This document shows, one piece after another, positions 34,269-47,300 of a stretch of 64,000 nt of DNA. The stretch is taken from contig JALRME010000010.1 of the NCBI GenBank assembly GCA_026120035.1, positions 558,001 through 622,000 on the forward strand, given 5' to 3'. Position 1 is the stretch's first letter. Every line of letters starts with the position of its first letter. Below the pieces are notes generated by a model. The model was not told the origin of the DNA. It did no database searches and was given only the letters and a program-made list of their open reading frames with translations. Source of the stretch: Coleophoma eucalyptorum (lineage: Eukaryota > Ascomycota > Leotiomycetes > Helotiales > Dermateaceae). The translations under genes and the position numbers were made by a program.

Positions 34269-34907
34269 TCAACTCCCGTCGCCTCTCTTCTCCACAAAGC
34301 CCTTGACATCCTTCGCATAGTCTCCGAATCTATCCCTTAATTGGCCGCCAACAACGGTCTTAACAGCTGTCCCCAGCAACCCTCCAAAAGTCTCCCAGCA
34401 GGCATACGAGCAACCACCCTCTCCATCATCCACAAACTCCATAATTCGCTCACTATGCAATTGCCAATGCTTTCTCCCCGTGCTAACCCATGCGATCGTA
34501 AACCCTTCTTTCCCATCAAGCTCTTGCGTCAACGGTCTGAGTATCGTCACCTCGATACCCTGCTGCCCGGAGCTCTTCGACGCGTCTCCTACCATGGAAT
34601 AAGTGATCTGACATGCGCTCCCAGGCTCGAGCCAATTCTCTTTACCCAGTGGGAGATCCGGGTGATTTGTCACCGCCTTCGACGGCTTCTTTGCTGCTCC
34701 GAATGTACAGCCGGGGCAGAACGTATTCCATGTCTTCCACGTTGATGTGTCCCGCACTGCATTTAGAACTGCTATAGGGGCTGCTGAGATGTGTACTTTC
34801 GCCAGCACACTGAAGGTGCCCCCTGCCCCGTGGGTTGGTACAGCAATGGGCGAGACCAGAGAACTTGTCACGGCTTCGAGATCTGTGGATATTTCTGGAT
34901 ATGCCAT
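34269..34907 (-). CDS. SRPBCC-superfamily (START/Bet v1-like) protein
   Basis: Single exon, 212 aa, ATG at 34907. The pattern is that of a polyketide-cyclase/dehydrase-like SRPBCC fold. An N-terminal strand (FSVLAKVHISAAPIAVLNAV) leads into a helix and the W-x-x-W-N element (STWKTWNTFCPG). A middle strand region carries ITYSM and ILRPL. A late strand-helix pair is FTIAWVSTGRKHWQLHSERI, and a C-terminal long helix begins GLLGTAVKTVVGGQLRDRFG. The fold encloses a hydrophobic pocket for lipids or small aromatics; the ligand cannot be read here. No signal peptide or transmembrane span is visible. No biosynthetic cluster surrounds it, so a role in secondary metabolism is unsupported. Confidence 0.72.
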   Translation of the reverse strand: MAYPEISTDLEAVTSSLVSPIAVPTHGAGGTFSVLAKVHISAAPIAVLNAVRDTSTWKTWNTFCPGCTFGAAKKPSKAVTNHPDLPLGKENWLEPGSACQITYSMVGDASKSSGQQGIEVTILRPLTQELDGKEGFTIAWVSTGRKHWQLHSERIMEFVDDGEGGCSYACWETFGGLLGTAVKTVVGGQLRDRFGDYAKDVKGFVEKRGDGS

Positions 34908-35541
34908 ACTGAATGTGATGGAGATGAGAGATGATCCCTAGGAGATCTTACTGCAAGTGTAGGACGCGTTTCGAAGGAAACAATGTTGTGAAGTCATTGT
35001 CGTTGTCCGGGAACACGTGATGTGTATTTTACCCTTGTGTTTGACGCTAGCAAGCATGTATCAAGTTTGAGGTCAGTGTGTAAATTCAGGCCGCACGGTA
35101 GGTTCATATTTATCGGGTCCTGGAACCTATATACTTGACGTCTACGGCGTTGTGTAGTCCTTACCTCGCTTCGGCTAACGAGTAAGAACGGAGGCTCGTC
35201 GCTAAACTTATTTGTAGACGTGCTAGGATCCACCAAATGTCAGATTCAGTAGAGTAAGCAAATACTACTGCAGCTAAAACCCCCTGTTGGAAAGATTCTA
35301 AAGATCGGATCAAATTTGCCTCAGTGAAAGAGGCTTAGTCATGGCTAACTCACGGTAATGTCACGAATACTGATAGAACCATGATTATGACCCTTCCTTT
35401 CTGCGTTTTCGACTTCTAGCTTACTATCAGAGTTAAGCCACAAGCGGATGCAGATGTAAACAAGTCAATGGTACTATGACCAGAGTTACTTCCTAGTATC
35501 ATCCATTTTCTGGGAGGGGGTATTCGGTACTATCAACATGA
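34908..35541. other. Intergenic region
   Basis: This 634 bp stretch is upstream of the SRPBCC gene and downstream of the small two-exon gene. I see no gene or repeat in it; the left end is the SRPBCC promoter. Confidence 0.45.
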
Positions 35542-36110
35542 TCATGTAGGTACCTCGCCGCTCAGGTCGAGATGATCAGCCAATGCTCCAGCGAATTGGT
35601 ACGTCAAATGACGCTGAATCGAAAGCATGAACCGTAGAACCGCAGCCTCCTTGATATTCTTAGGGATAAAGCCCGCCTCGTCGGTGGAGATGAGAAGTAG
35701 TATCTCCTGGCCCTTACGGACAATATATTCAGCAGCCTCATCCTCCATCTCCTTCAGCAAAACCTCAAAGTCTTGGCTGTATTTCCCCATCTGAGTTCTA
35801 GTGATATAAGTTTAGTATACCGCCATGTAAGGGATTTGAATGTGAAAAGGGTGCCCGCTCACAGGTGGTGCTTGTTCATCCTTCTTTGTTCCATCACTCC
35901 CAGCTTGGGCTTCTCGAGCTTGAATGTGTCCTTTGCTGCCGTTCTGATCTCAAGCTCGAGGCTAATCAGCTCCTGAGTGGTAAGCTTAGCTTCAGGACTT
36001 GGACCCTTGTTGTTAGCAAAGGTTGAGGTTCGGATGTTTGGACTGATCACGAACAGAGTTGCCGGCTCCTCAGGCGCCGCAGTAACTTCCATCTTCTGCT
36101 GTGCTACCAT
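35542..36110 (-). CDS. Small hypothetical protein, two exons
   Basis: I do not recognise this gene. Exons 36110-35863 and 35797-35542, with a 65 nt intron (GTGAGC, CACTAG), give 167 aa. The first half is loosely structured (ATLFVISPNIRTSTF, then a helix LTTQELISLELEIRTAAK). The second half is amphipathic and helical (YSQDFEVLLKEMEDEAAEYI, IKEAAVLRFMLSIQRHLTYQ). There is no signal peptide or membrane span. It borders a 6 kb gene desert and may be lineage-restricted. The good intron and in-phase junction support a real gene. Confidence 0.55.
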
Positions 36111-38641
36111 AGTGTCATTTGATGTTGTGATCTGTTTTGGTTCTCAATGTTTGGCTGTGTGTTGCGAAGGTGAAAGAGAGAAGAATTGAGGTGAAGAAAT
36201 ACACCTTGTAGGATGTTGATTGTGGTGGTTTCTAAGGCGATGTGTAGGTTGTACAACTGGTGTTGTTCATAAGAAGGCCAGGTAATGTTGAGCTACACTT
36301 ATCTAGTATACTTATTGGGATTCATATATTGATATATAGATAGTATCACTAAGGCTTTTCAAGCCTATAAGAATTCTGTAGCTCTAAAATCTAATAAGGC
36401 TCCCATTTGAAGACTCCAGGCTTTCTACACTAAAGTTTAAATCAATGTTTCTGGCAAAGGACTTGGATAATGCTTTGGGGAGTACTGTCAGTATATAACA
36501 GTTTTATAAGATACATTGTCAGAAGATCAAACCTTATATTTCCTCAAGATCAGGGCTTTGTGGTTGTCCATTTCATACAACTCTACATTTGATATTGCAC
36601 GTCTGACAGCAACAAAACTTGTTGATCTCAGATAAGCCACATAAAACAATATTTGTACAATACAAATTTCACAAAAGTCAACTTGGGAATCTTCTAACGC
36701 TATTTTTGAGCTTATGCGCGTTACTTCGGTACTTATATCACCAACTAGCCCTTGGGAAATAGTCTCTGCTTGGCATAGTAGTCAAAGGCTGCTTTGAATA
36801 GTATCTTATCAATGACAAGAGATACCCACATATTACTATTATATAGGAAGGTCAAGTTTACGTATTTTACTTATAGTTCATCTTCCTTTAGGAATCTCTA
36901 AAACTACAAGTACAGCTGCAGTTCAGCCTATCTTCTAGTGTCTGAATCACATTGGACAAGAGCTAACTATGCAGTCAATTTACTTCTCAAGCAGCAACAG
37001 AAAATTAGATAAGAGTAGACAACGAATGAAAGAAGGCACTCTGTGCAGAACAGACCTATGTATTTCACAGCTCTATGTGAAGACAACGTAAAGCAGAGGA
37101 TTTGTAAGTAGTGCATATAACTGTAACAGTCAAGACAGCATATGAACCAACTAATCATACGAGAACTATGAAATTCCACATACAGATTACATCTCATACA
37201 AAGATGAGACTCCTCCTTTCTTTGATGTCAGCATCAAGAGACACGTCCGTAGCCTTCACAATGGAATCCGCCACAGGGGAAGCTCAAGGCCTCCACGGCA
37301 GCCGATCTCCGGAGAATTCTACCAGGGGGCCGGGGCTTTAAGACGCAATGGGGATTTCGCCAGGCTTGAGCCGTTGATGGATTGATAAAAGCGGATCCGG
37401 ATTTCTACTGCATACCCCCTTGATTGCAACATGGAAGCAGACGCTGGTTCCTAATGCTGCGCCTCCTCTTTTCTCAGCACTATGTACGGAGTACGCTGTC
37501 CCAGTGCAAACATCGTCCCCGGCTTTGTTCCTAGTAGGTGGGCAATATCTGATCATGTCTAGCGGATACGTGCGTTAACCCTAGTAAGGGAATTATGTCA
37601 CAATAGGCCTCCTGCAGCTTTACTCTGCCTACTTCACTTATTTGTTTCCATTATAGCAAGCTATCCGAAGAAATTAGCTATCGACTCGGCCACTCGGTCA
37701 CCCAAACGACTTGCCGATCTATGGCCCGGGAGCATAAATTTTCGATTCTTTTTCTGACGAGTCTACTGTCAACTTGTCAAGTCATCAAATGAACTTAGAC
37801 TTTTCACCATCTTGCATTGCCGGTAACCCTGTCAGGAACGCAAAGTAGGTAGCTTGGTATATGTCATCTAGGTTGGCTCATTGGAGGCGGTGGGACAGAG
37901 CGTTTGTGTTGTTGATTGTTAATTACATAGCAACAACTGCTGCACGTGGCCGCCAAACGAGCATTTCAAGGAAGTTTCAAAGAAGGAAGTCCTCATCCGT
38001 GGTAAGGGGTAGAAGGAGCTCCTTATGTCCGCTCTGCTTCCAGGTTACCTCACTGGGGCGCGCGTGATTGGACATCTGGTCGTATTCGCTGCGCCCTCCC
38101 TCCCCCCTCTCTTCTGCAGGCAGGCAGGGTGGCCATGAGGCAGGAAGAGATCAACTCCGCTAGATATGTGGCTGGGTAGAGTAGACGGTTGGGGAAGATC
38201 CACCTTTGGCAGCAGAAGTGAAATTTCTTTTCGTTCTCATGTAGAGTATTCTAGTACCGGCTTGTGAAAAGCAAAGCATATGATTACTGAGTAGAACTCT
38301 AGGTTCATCTAGGGAACCAGAGACATCAGAGCCAGAAGGAGTTGGGCACTGCACAACTGATGATATCTGGAGCACTCGGAGTATTAAAAACTGCTGTTGT
38401 GCATATACAGGGAGCTACCTGGTTTACCACCGTATCAGTCATTGACATGCCACTGGCATAGGAGTTCAAGTACAGTAAGCACTTGATCGGAAGATCACAA
38501 ACGTTGTCGAAAATGCCACAGTCATGTCAAACAAGGATTCACATCCAGTGTAGGGGTTCTCCTTTCGAAATTCTCGGATCATGATCCATACCCACAGATA
38601 CCTTGGCTCAGAATGTCACTGACCGCCGATGAGAGGCGCGG

Positions 38642-38648
38642 TATATAA
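38642..38648 (+). promoter_or_regulatory. TATA box upstream of small spliced ORF
   Basis: TATATAA lies 69 bp before the ATG at 38711, a reasonable distance for a core promoter. It is embedded in a GC-balanced context, which makes it stand out from the AT-rich runs elsewhere. Confidence 0.35.
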
Positions 38649-38710
38649 AAACCCTATTCGCGACCAACACTAGTTGAGAGTGAAGCCACCCACCTCACCA
38701 TACCGTACGG

Positions 38711-38868
38711 ATGAAAATCCCGCATAGCAAAAGCACGAACAAACGTATCATGGTAAGTTCTTCTTCTGTTCTTTCTACTCTCGCTTGACAGCTGTCGCCA
38801 CTTTGATGTCTGCGCCTGCGAACGTCATGTTACAGGCACAACCGGAGCCTATGAGGCCTGGTCCTTGA
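38711..38868 (+). CDS. Candidate small spliced ORF (24 codons)
   Basis: An ATG at 38711 opens 14 codons that end exactly at a strong donor (GTAAGT, 38753). The intron is 83 nt, with acceptor TTACAG at 38830-38835, and 10 more codons run to a TGA at 38866-38868. The junction is in phase (exon 1 is 42 nt). The predicted peptide is short and basic/proline-rich and resembles no family I know. With a TATA box upstream this is more likely a transcribed unit than chance, but it could equally be a spliced non-coding RNA or the 5' leader of a longer transcript. Alternative acceptor TTGACAG lies at 38790. Confidence 0.25.
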
Positions 38869-41800
38869 TACCGAAGCAAATATCACTCTTCTAGTGACAT
38901 TCTTGTGCTGTGGCATTGGACGTTAGGGCTATCGCTTAGCACTCCGTGTCAAATATGGAGTCCACCGGAGAAAATTCAGGACAAGACAAGACACTTCCTC
39001 ACGAGCCGGACGCGATGGTTGTTTAAGCTAGCTTTTCCTGGTAGATCCTTTGCTGTTGTATCTCTTTGCTTTTCTCACAGTTGATGGAACTTGGATCTAT
39101 GGTCTCTTTACGATGAAAGACTTGCTTTAGGCCGCCCTGGCAGCTGGCTCGGAGCGAGAGGCTTGAGTTGGACCTTTGACGCACTTGCAGCTGTCGATGA
39201 ACGGTGTCTGCTAACGTAGAGGGATTAGATACCTCACAGAGAGACAGGTAGGGAGAGCTAGTGTGGTTTCTCGGCTCATTCCCCAGATATTCTTAAGGCC
39301 TTGTAGGGGTGTGTTTAGATGCCCTTGGGTGAATGAGTGCTGCCTGGCGTGTGATGGCTTGCAAGACAGCCTGCCTGCCATTCATCCCATGCAGAAATAC
39401 TAAATCCGTCAGCTAAATACCGATGAGGACAGAGGAGCGCGAAGTCGTTTACTGATATTTCGGTGCTGATGCTGCACCCTGCAGTGCAACCAAGACCATG
39501 TACGGTGTGAATCGTAAGCATATGCATGAGCCGTCCGAAGTTGACTTTGATTTGCTGCTGGGACCTGATCTGAGCACCCAAATCGTCATCAGTAAGGGTG
39601 TACGGCTCTCTAACTGTCCGACACGACCTTTCCACCCCAGGCTTGGCTGTTACGTTCGATACTTGAGGCATAGACAGAAAATAAAATCTGGGGAAGGAGA
39701 TTATTATGATACCTATGATTTGACATCCTTGACGGGCTCAGATCTCAGAACATCATGATCTATTCTTGGGACGGAGTCTCATAATACACTGAGACTCGCT
39801 ACTTCTGGAGTCATTCTTATGCCTTTTATGTCTTTTATGCAGTGCAGAGACGGAGATGGGGTGATCTTGGCCGTATGAGCGCAAGGCAACGGCGGGTGAA
39901 GTCTCTTGAACTGCATCGACCTGATTGAACTGTTGAGATTTATAGAAATGAGCTGTCAACAGCCAGTTGCGTCTGAGCACGTTCCAAGAATGAGGAATGA
40001 ATGGATGATCTTCAACTTTCTCTCTTACCTTACTGACCGTCATGATGCACAATGGCTCCTCATAGAATTGCGTCGACAGTCCCATCAAACAAGTCTGCGT
40101 GCATAGGACCAGAACTCTAAACCACACAGACGAGATATTCCAAAGATATCCTAAAGATACCCTAGACGCTGACCTGGAGGCGATGAACCCGCAGAACACC
40201 AACCTACTAATTTTAGATCTCAGTAGAGGTTCCTCTTGGGCTCGGGAACATGAAACGGGTATCCGGCTCCGGTCAGAGTACCCGATATGTTTCATTTTAT
40301 GGCCTTTGAAGCTCCCGATTGATCGCATGTCCTCTCGTGGGTTGACAGCACCACATCTCCGGGAGAAAAGGGACGAGGGGGTGAGTGTGACGTCTCAGGG
40401 AAACCGTGGCTAGGAGCAAGCGCGAGTCGCCGGACACTTCTCATCCGGTATCAATCCAAGAACCTTGCTTTGACTTGGGGCACGTTCTTGTCTTTTGAGA
40501 TGGACAACATCAGCGCTGCCCGGGCAGACCCGTAGCCCTAGGAAGCGCCCGTAACGAGGCAATATTTCCTCTGCTGCCTTCGGTTGGTGCCATTGAAGCG
40601 TTGGGTTTGGGGTGGGCACTGGCTACTGGCTACTGCCTAGTGGTGTCTAATACTCAATAGTCGCCAATCGGTAACTGGAAGCGAGCAGGCTACTAATGAG
40701 TTGGGCATCGTTTGCTTCCCAATTCTCAGCGTGGTGATGGACAGCAGATCTCCGGCTCGCCCATATCCTATACATCTCACCTTCCCTTGCGGGGGTAGGA
40801 AAGTAGCTCTGGCGCACAGCATGGTATGGAAGCGTATGGCAAGTAGGAGGACAATATAAGGGCAGAGAAGTAAGAACCTGAGTCGTTCACATCGCTGGGT
40901 AAAGAGGGATGTGCATGCAAAGCCAATAGCATGCAATTGCGCTCCACGATTCGCTTGCTCCGTACTGGTGATGAAAATCACCATGATCGAGGATCGAGTC
41001 AGGAGAAGGCTTTGGGCCACGCGAACCGCATCTGTTCTCGCTCTTGCAGCGGGAACTGACGCGCCGAACCCAACCAGCCTATGTGGGTGTTGCATGAAAG
41101 AAACATGATCGAACATCCATCGATCTTTTCTCTGCAGGGCAGGGCAGGGGCCAGAGCTCTGCGCGGTATCAGAGGACTCTTGAGGTTGGCTGAAGGGGAG
41201 GGCTCGGGCTCGCTTAATCTTTGATGTATCCCTCCACCTCCTTCCTCCCCTTCCCTTTGCTTTCTCTTCACGCCCAGACCGCCATCCAACCGGTTTGGAA
41301 AAGCTAACGCCATGCCATGGTGATGGGTGTAGACCAGATACCCGACTCTAGCTTCAAGCCTATTTTTAATACTTCCCACCGTGCAGATCATTATGCCAAA
41401 CCTTTCCTCCGTCCATCTTGCCTGGCTCAACCGGTTCTGGTTGCACTTCGTCACAACCTCGACATATGCAGATTGGTGAGGTGGATGAGCTTCATCAAGC
41501 GGGCGACTCAACTATGCTTAGCCTGTCACCGAGATCCATATATATCCATAAAATGCATACCCGAACCGACAGGCTACCTGTGGGACGGGCAATGCTTGCC
41601 CTTCTTTGACTGTCATTATAGTGCCTCTGACCTTCACAACGTGGAGTACTTCTCTTGGCAGCCTCAAAAAACGTTGTGGGATTAGCTTTCGGTTTGATGT
41701 TGAGGGGGGATGAGATGGTTTCCGTTGCTTGTCGAAGACAGAAGGAAGCTTAGCTGCATCCCAAGAGTCTGGCCTGGGCTGTTGCGCCTTGATTCTGTTG

Positions 41801-42082
41801 TGTTTCGTGGCAAAAATGTCTCTAGGATCTGAAGGATCTCCATGGCATGGAAGTACGGTCGAGTTGTGTATCTGAAGCAGAGGAAATATGTTAAAGATGG
41901 TAGCAGCACCTTAAGTGATTAGAGTCGTTCGTGCCTTGTCTTGCCTTGCCTTGGTCGGTTCACGTACAGATCTCATGTTGCGGAGATTCTGCTGCGTTGA
42001 TATATCTTCGAGTTAACACCCGCGTCCGATCTATCCAAAAATCCGTGCCTCCATAGCGTACGCGACTGGATAGCGTGCCAGG

Positions 42083-43831
42083 ATGTATAACCCCAATCAA
42101 GGCCAACACCAACACCCTTCCCTCTCCAGCCCTCAGAACAGCTACAATCACGACGCGAGCCATGACCCGATGGGCATGGGATTGTACACTTACGCGACCC
42201 CGACACTAACACCGACGACGACAAGCAGTTTTACCGCTGCCATCGGTTCACTGTCGCATCCAACCTCGGCCACCACCCCCTCCCCCTTTCGGCGACCCCC
42301 AGCCCACCAAGCGGTGTCGACTTCGCCCAAGAGAAATTCAGAGCGAGAGAGCCCAGAGGAGAATCCCAGCCCCGGAGAACAACAGCGAATGTCGCAACAG
42401 GTACGTGGGCTTAAGCTTTGGTTTCGAGTGCCGTTTAAAGATTGCTGCCAAGATAGCATGTCACTGGAGGAGATTAGTGTCTTCATGGGCTTCGGCCGAC
42501 CAAGCACGGACGCCCTGCGCATTGCTGGAAGGAGGCAGCGTGTTCAAGCTTTACCCGCCTACGAGCAAGTCCCTGGTAGGCGGTGACTGATGTCGCTGGT
42601 GGTTGATTATAGGCTGGGCCGCCAGCCGCAGCGTGCACACAGTTCTTGTCGGCGCATCATTACTCGGGTGCTCTGCGCGGTCAAGCTTGGTGATCCGCCC
42701 TGCTTTGTAAAAGTCCGGTCCACCCCCAGCATTGGCAAATATTGGGAGTTAGGACCTCGGAATCTCTCCTCCACTGATAGCATTTTCCTTACTTCACGTT
42801 GCGCCTACCCGGGTTGCACCTAGAACGATCAGATCAATTCTCTCGACATATCGCGAATTGAGCTGGTTGCTATTGCGACTGCGCTGACCATGTCGAGCGC
42901 GCAGGAAAAAGCCAATCTCGCTCGCATTCGCGATAACCAGAGACGGTCGAGGGCGAGGCGGAAGGAGTATCTACAAGAACTCGAGGCTCGATTACGACAA
43001 TGCGAACTCCAAGGCATCGAAGCCTCGGCAGAAATTCAATTAGCAGCAAGGAAGGTGGCAGACGAGAACAAGAAGCTGCGCGGTTTGCTCGCTCAACACG
43101 GCGTGGGAGAGGATACGATAGAGGCATATGTGCATACGAGTGAGCCTCTAGCCGGACAGTATGGAGGAGGCAGTAGTTCTGTACAGAACTTAGAGCATCT
43201 TCTAAATACACGAAAGAATATTTCTACCGACCCGGTACTTTGTGGGACGCCATCAATGTCGTCAATAGCTAGAGGAGCAAGTCGAAGCAGTTCAGCCAGT
43301 GTCAGTACTGTCCAGTCCCTTTGGGATACGCAGAGTCAACGGATGTCGGGGAAGGAGGCCTCATCCTCGCATCAGTTCATGACTTCGAGTGGTACGACAA
43401 GTAGGACTGGCAGCGTTGGCCTTGCCCACGGCTCCAACCACTCTCACCACGGATCTACTCACAATCCACCACGTCTACAACCTGGAATGGCTCCTGTCGC
43501 ACTGGCTCGAAACCCCAGTGATACAGTTGGAAGGCATGCCGCTCAATTCGATTACGATCCCCAAATGACTTTTCAGAATCCTCCATCATATAACTCAGTT
43601 CACCAACAGCACATGCAACCACATGATCGATCGAACATGTATATTCCAACGACAAATTCCAACGTCAATAGCTGTGTTTTTGCAACGGATATGATCACTA
43701 CAATGGCTGGTGCAGACCCCAATGTGGTCAGATCTGAGCTGGGCTGTCTACCTGATATGGACTGCGAAGTAGACAATCATCTCGTCTTCAATGTGATGGA
43801 CCGATATTCTGGATCTCACGGTGGCTTATAA
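42083..43831 (+). CDS. bZIP transcription factor
   Basis: Exons 42083-42400 and 42905-43831 join in phase 0 across a 504 nt intron (GTACGT donor, CGCAG acceptor) to give 414 aa. The first 106 residues are disordered (Gln/Pro/Ser/Thr-rich). The basic region starts right after the junction: Asn117, then QRRSRARRKEY, with Asn-x3-Ser-x-x3-Arg spacing typical of bZIP DNA contacts. A leucine-zipper-like coiled coil (LQELEARLRQCELQGIEASA, then ENKKLRGLLAQHG) follows. The rest is low-complexity Ser/His/Asn/Gln. The intron is about ten times the local norm. It holds a second in-frame ATG at 42890, fifteen bases before the acceptor, so a transcript starting inside the intron would encode a shorter form lacking the N-terminus. 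Targets cannot be deduced. Confidence 0.85.
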
Positions 43832-44353
43832 CATTCAATAGTCGACTGAGGACTTTCAAGACTGATTGAATGACGAATTATCACGATAGAAATCATTATA
43901 TCTGCGCAAGCTGGCATACCCGGTGGGTCGGCGTAAGGGTATTCTGGAGGAGGTTTCGGATGGCGTTCAAATACTGACTGTATTTTATTGTGTCTTATAT
44001 CGCATTCCGGAGCGTTTTCACCAGCATTGGAATTTAGTCTCAGTTATGGCTTTTGAGACCAAGAACCAGCGGTAAGGATTGGCATGTATGTTAATCTCCC
44101 TATTATTGTTGCTCTCAATTTTTTTTGGCAATGTAAACATGAATCAATGGTGGTGCATCTTCGCCATTTGCCAGCTTTTCATTCTGACCCTACTGCATGC
44201 TTTCGAGTCTCTGTTGCATCAATCTCTTGCTCGCGAGTCCTTTCTCCTTAGATAGGACGACGTATCTCTGTATTGCCCACATTTAATGGGACCACGCAGC
44301 TACTTTACAAAGATTCCAGGACGCCGTAGATTCAACCTATTGTACCCATCTCC
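43832..44353. promoter_or_regulatory. Intergenic region, bZIP 3' end and next promoter
   Basis: This 522 bp stretch lies between two rightward genes. A T run at 44121-44128 and short frames only; it should contain the bZIP terminator and the promoter of the large hypothetical gene. Confidence 0.45.
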
Positions 44354-47300
44354 ATGTCAAAACCGGGAGTTCAATCCGCTCCTAAGCCAGGGGCAGCTAA
44401 TGCTCGAATGTCACGCAAGACATCCTCGACTGCGACTTACGCTGGATCTTCCAGTGTGCCGGGACCTGCACTTCAGAGACACGATGGCAGAGGTCCTGCT
44501 CCGTCGGACCCGAACGTCAAGGTGGGATATGATTATTGGGATCCGATGCCATATTTGCATATACCAATGATCAGCAAGCCATTTCAACCATTGGCAATAC
44601 CCGGAACTAGGATACCATCGCCACTATCACGGAACCTACATCCCTCTGCGGTCATTGACCTGTATCTCTTCCTCTGTGGTCCTCAGCCACGACAAGTAGG
44701 ACCTCGAGACGCCTTGGGGTATCAGTCTAGACATGGGGGTAGCGGAAATGTCTTGGTTAGTACCAGATCTCGTCAGCGAAACGGACCTGATGGTATCACT
44801 GACTGGACAGCTACCGGTGGCTTTGCACTGGGAAATGGCGAAATAATATGGAAGGCTTGGAAGAGAGCTTTTGATATATGGAACAACTACTATATTGACG
44901 GGCGTGTTGATGAGGAATGGGTCGGGAAGAGACTGCTAGAGGCAGAGGACGAGGAGGCCCTCACACGCCACCTTCGATTCAATCAGCCTCTCACTGTTGG
45001 AGTATCTGGTGATCCGATATTTCCAAGCTCTATTTCATTTGTCAGCCAGAACGAGGCAGCCCGACAGAATGCAAAATTGAATTTCCCGCTCTTTATGACG
45101 AAGGTAGAGAGAGACAAACCGCCCATCTCATCGAATAAAATGGATTTCGAACCGACCGATTCATCAAAGATTGTGGAGATGCCTTGGGTGACTTCCATAC
45201 TTCGAGGCATGGCTCGCAAACATGTGGAAGCTCAGGCTCGGGCGAGCATCAATGTGGTTATTAAACACAACAGCCATGTGACTGTTTCTGACAGCAATGT
45301 TGGTATTGCAAACATCATTTTGATTGATCCCGAAGATACAATGCAAGACTCAGAAGATTCCTTGTATCGAATCAACTCACAAGGAGCTATCACTATAGAA
45401 CGGACACAGAAGAATGTTCCTTTCCCAGATAGCAAATCAACCATGATTGTTATTGAAACCAAGCCCGGTTTGGTGCGCGACTTCCAACGTGTTATCGAGA
45501 AAATACATATGGACAGTGGTTCCAAGTTGGACATGCGCCTGGTCCTTCGCCCTTACCGGGACGGGAGAAGAGCTACTCTGTCCCAAGGCATCTCCTTGTC
45601 AGCTTTTATCATCAAGCCATTCCCAGATGACAGATTGATCACGGACGAGTGTTACCTTGTCAGCGCAAAAGGGAAATCGATTGATATCAGGGATGTGCAT
45701 CGAAACGGCATTAATCTTTGGACAGGGCACTTTATCGACTCAACTGATGTACGAGATACTATTAGAAGGATCGTGGATGAGCACAGGGCGAAGAAGACCG
45801 CAGAGGATCTCACCTTAACTCTTCGGAAGGTCGATAGTTTTTCCTGGCTCTTGCTACTTGATTGGAGCTATATAAGGGAAACCGATGTAACGAAAATCAT
45901 CGATGGAAGAGGAAGGATTAAAGATCCTGAACCCCATGGCCCGGTATCAAAAACTTCGGTGTGGGAAAACTCCGACCTCTTTGATATGAATTCCTCGTCT
46001 GAGTTAAGACCCATGCTAAACGAAAGGCAACGCGAGCAAGACAACAGAGCGCTCGGTGATGGTGGTGGATTCTATGCAATGAAAAATCTACCAGAGTATG
46101 CCGAACCCGATTTTGACCTTCCAGCAGATGTTTCTTGGATTGATGAAGTCGAGAATAGTGTTTGGATGCCATACCGAGCTGGAGAAAAGATCACGAATAT
46201 CAAAATCGACCAAGACGCGAGCAAAACTGGAAAGGAGTTTGAATATGATGGAGGGCACGATTGCTCTAGAAGTCCCCATAAAGTAAGCGAGCCACATAAC
46301 CAGAACCTGCCGACCACAAACTGACCGAGTAGCTTCTTGAACATGTTCTCAAATTCGGGACAAAGGACCAGGTTAACATGGTAGACCTCGGCACGCTCGA
46401 CATTGAACTCGTTAAGATTTGGAGCGGTATTACCGGGAAAGTCTTCAACATCCCATTGTACTTGGATGGACCAGCCCATGACCCTATGCAAATTGACGAC
46501 ACGCATGCCGTACTGATACGAGAAAAATATAGGAAGAAGCTTGGACTTAGCAGTTTATTCGAAGCTCGAAACACCTATTATCCGCTAGATATTCGTCGTT
46601 TGGAGAAGACCACAAAAGATTTCAAAGGGAGCAGTTCAAAATCGCCTCCAGAAAGCGCTTACACTATTGAAGGAAAGGGGTTTAATTTTCCTGATTCTCA
46701 AACTATAGGTCTTGATATGCGGGATATTTCTGATCCTAATGATCCTTGGTATATCACTTCCAAACAGAAGTCTCTGCGTGAGCAAATCAACCGTGGTGAT
46801 CCTCGATGGATGAATCATGAAAAGCTTCGACCCAACCAGCCCATAGCGGAAGACCTCCTCTGGAAGCATGAGCTTGAAAAAGACGATGAACGTACAACCC
46901 AATACTTCGTTGCCAATCTCGACGGCCGGACCCTCATAGCTAATGGTTTAGAGATCAAAAAGGGCCATGTCGCAGGCCCGTTACCTCCCTTCGTAATATT
47001 CGAGTGTCCAGGTGGTAACATCGTCTTCTGGTGGGGTACCGATCACCGCGAACACAGTGGCAGTCTTGAAGGTAATGAACGATGGGAGGCAGCCTGGGCT
47101 GTTGCTCGCAGACGGTTCGATTGGAAATACATGGCCATGAACACAGGCGAAGTGTGGGATCTGAAGATCCAAGAAATGCAGGCCAAGGTTGCGAATTCCG
47201 AGGTATTATGGCCGGAGGAATGGAACACTTGGAGAGAAAATGCAAGGGCAGAGCGAGATGAGAAAGAGATGAAAAGGAAGGCTGAAAAGGCGAAGAGGGA

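Larger units (their letters stand above)
36111..42082. other. Six-kilobase gene desert
   Basis: No gene of normal size can be supported. The left part (36200-37200) is AT-rich. From 38000 the sequence is GC-balanced with many short overlapping frames. Notable items are a TATA box with a small spliced ORF near 38640-38870 (separate entry), short aggc tandems near 38117-38126 and cttgc tandems near 41936-41952. The right part is likely the long regulatory region of the bZIP gene, as often seen for fungal regulators. Confidence 0.5.

Noticed and set aside
42590..42823. Separate ORF within the large bZIP intron
   Set aside because: No family features; it lies inside a well-bounded intron and lacks its own splice or context support.
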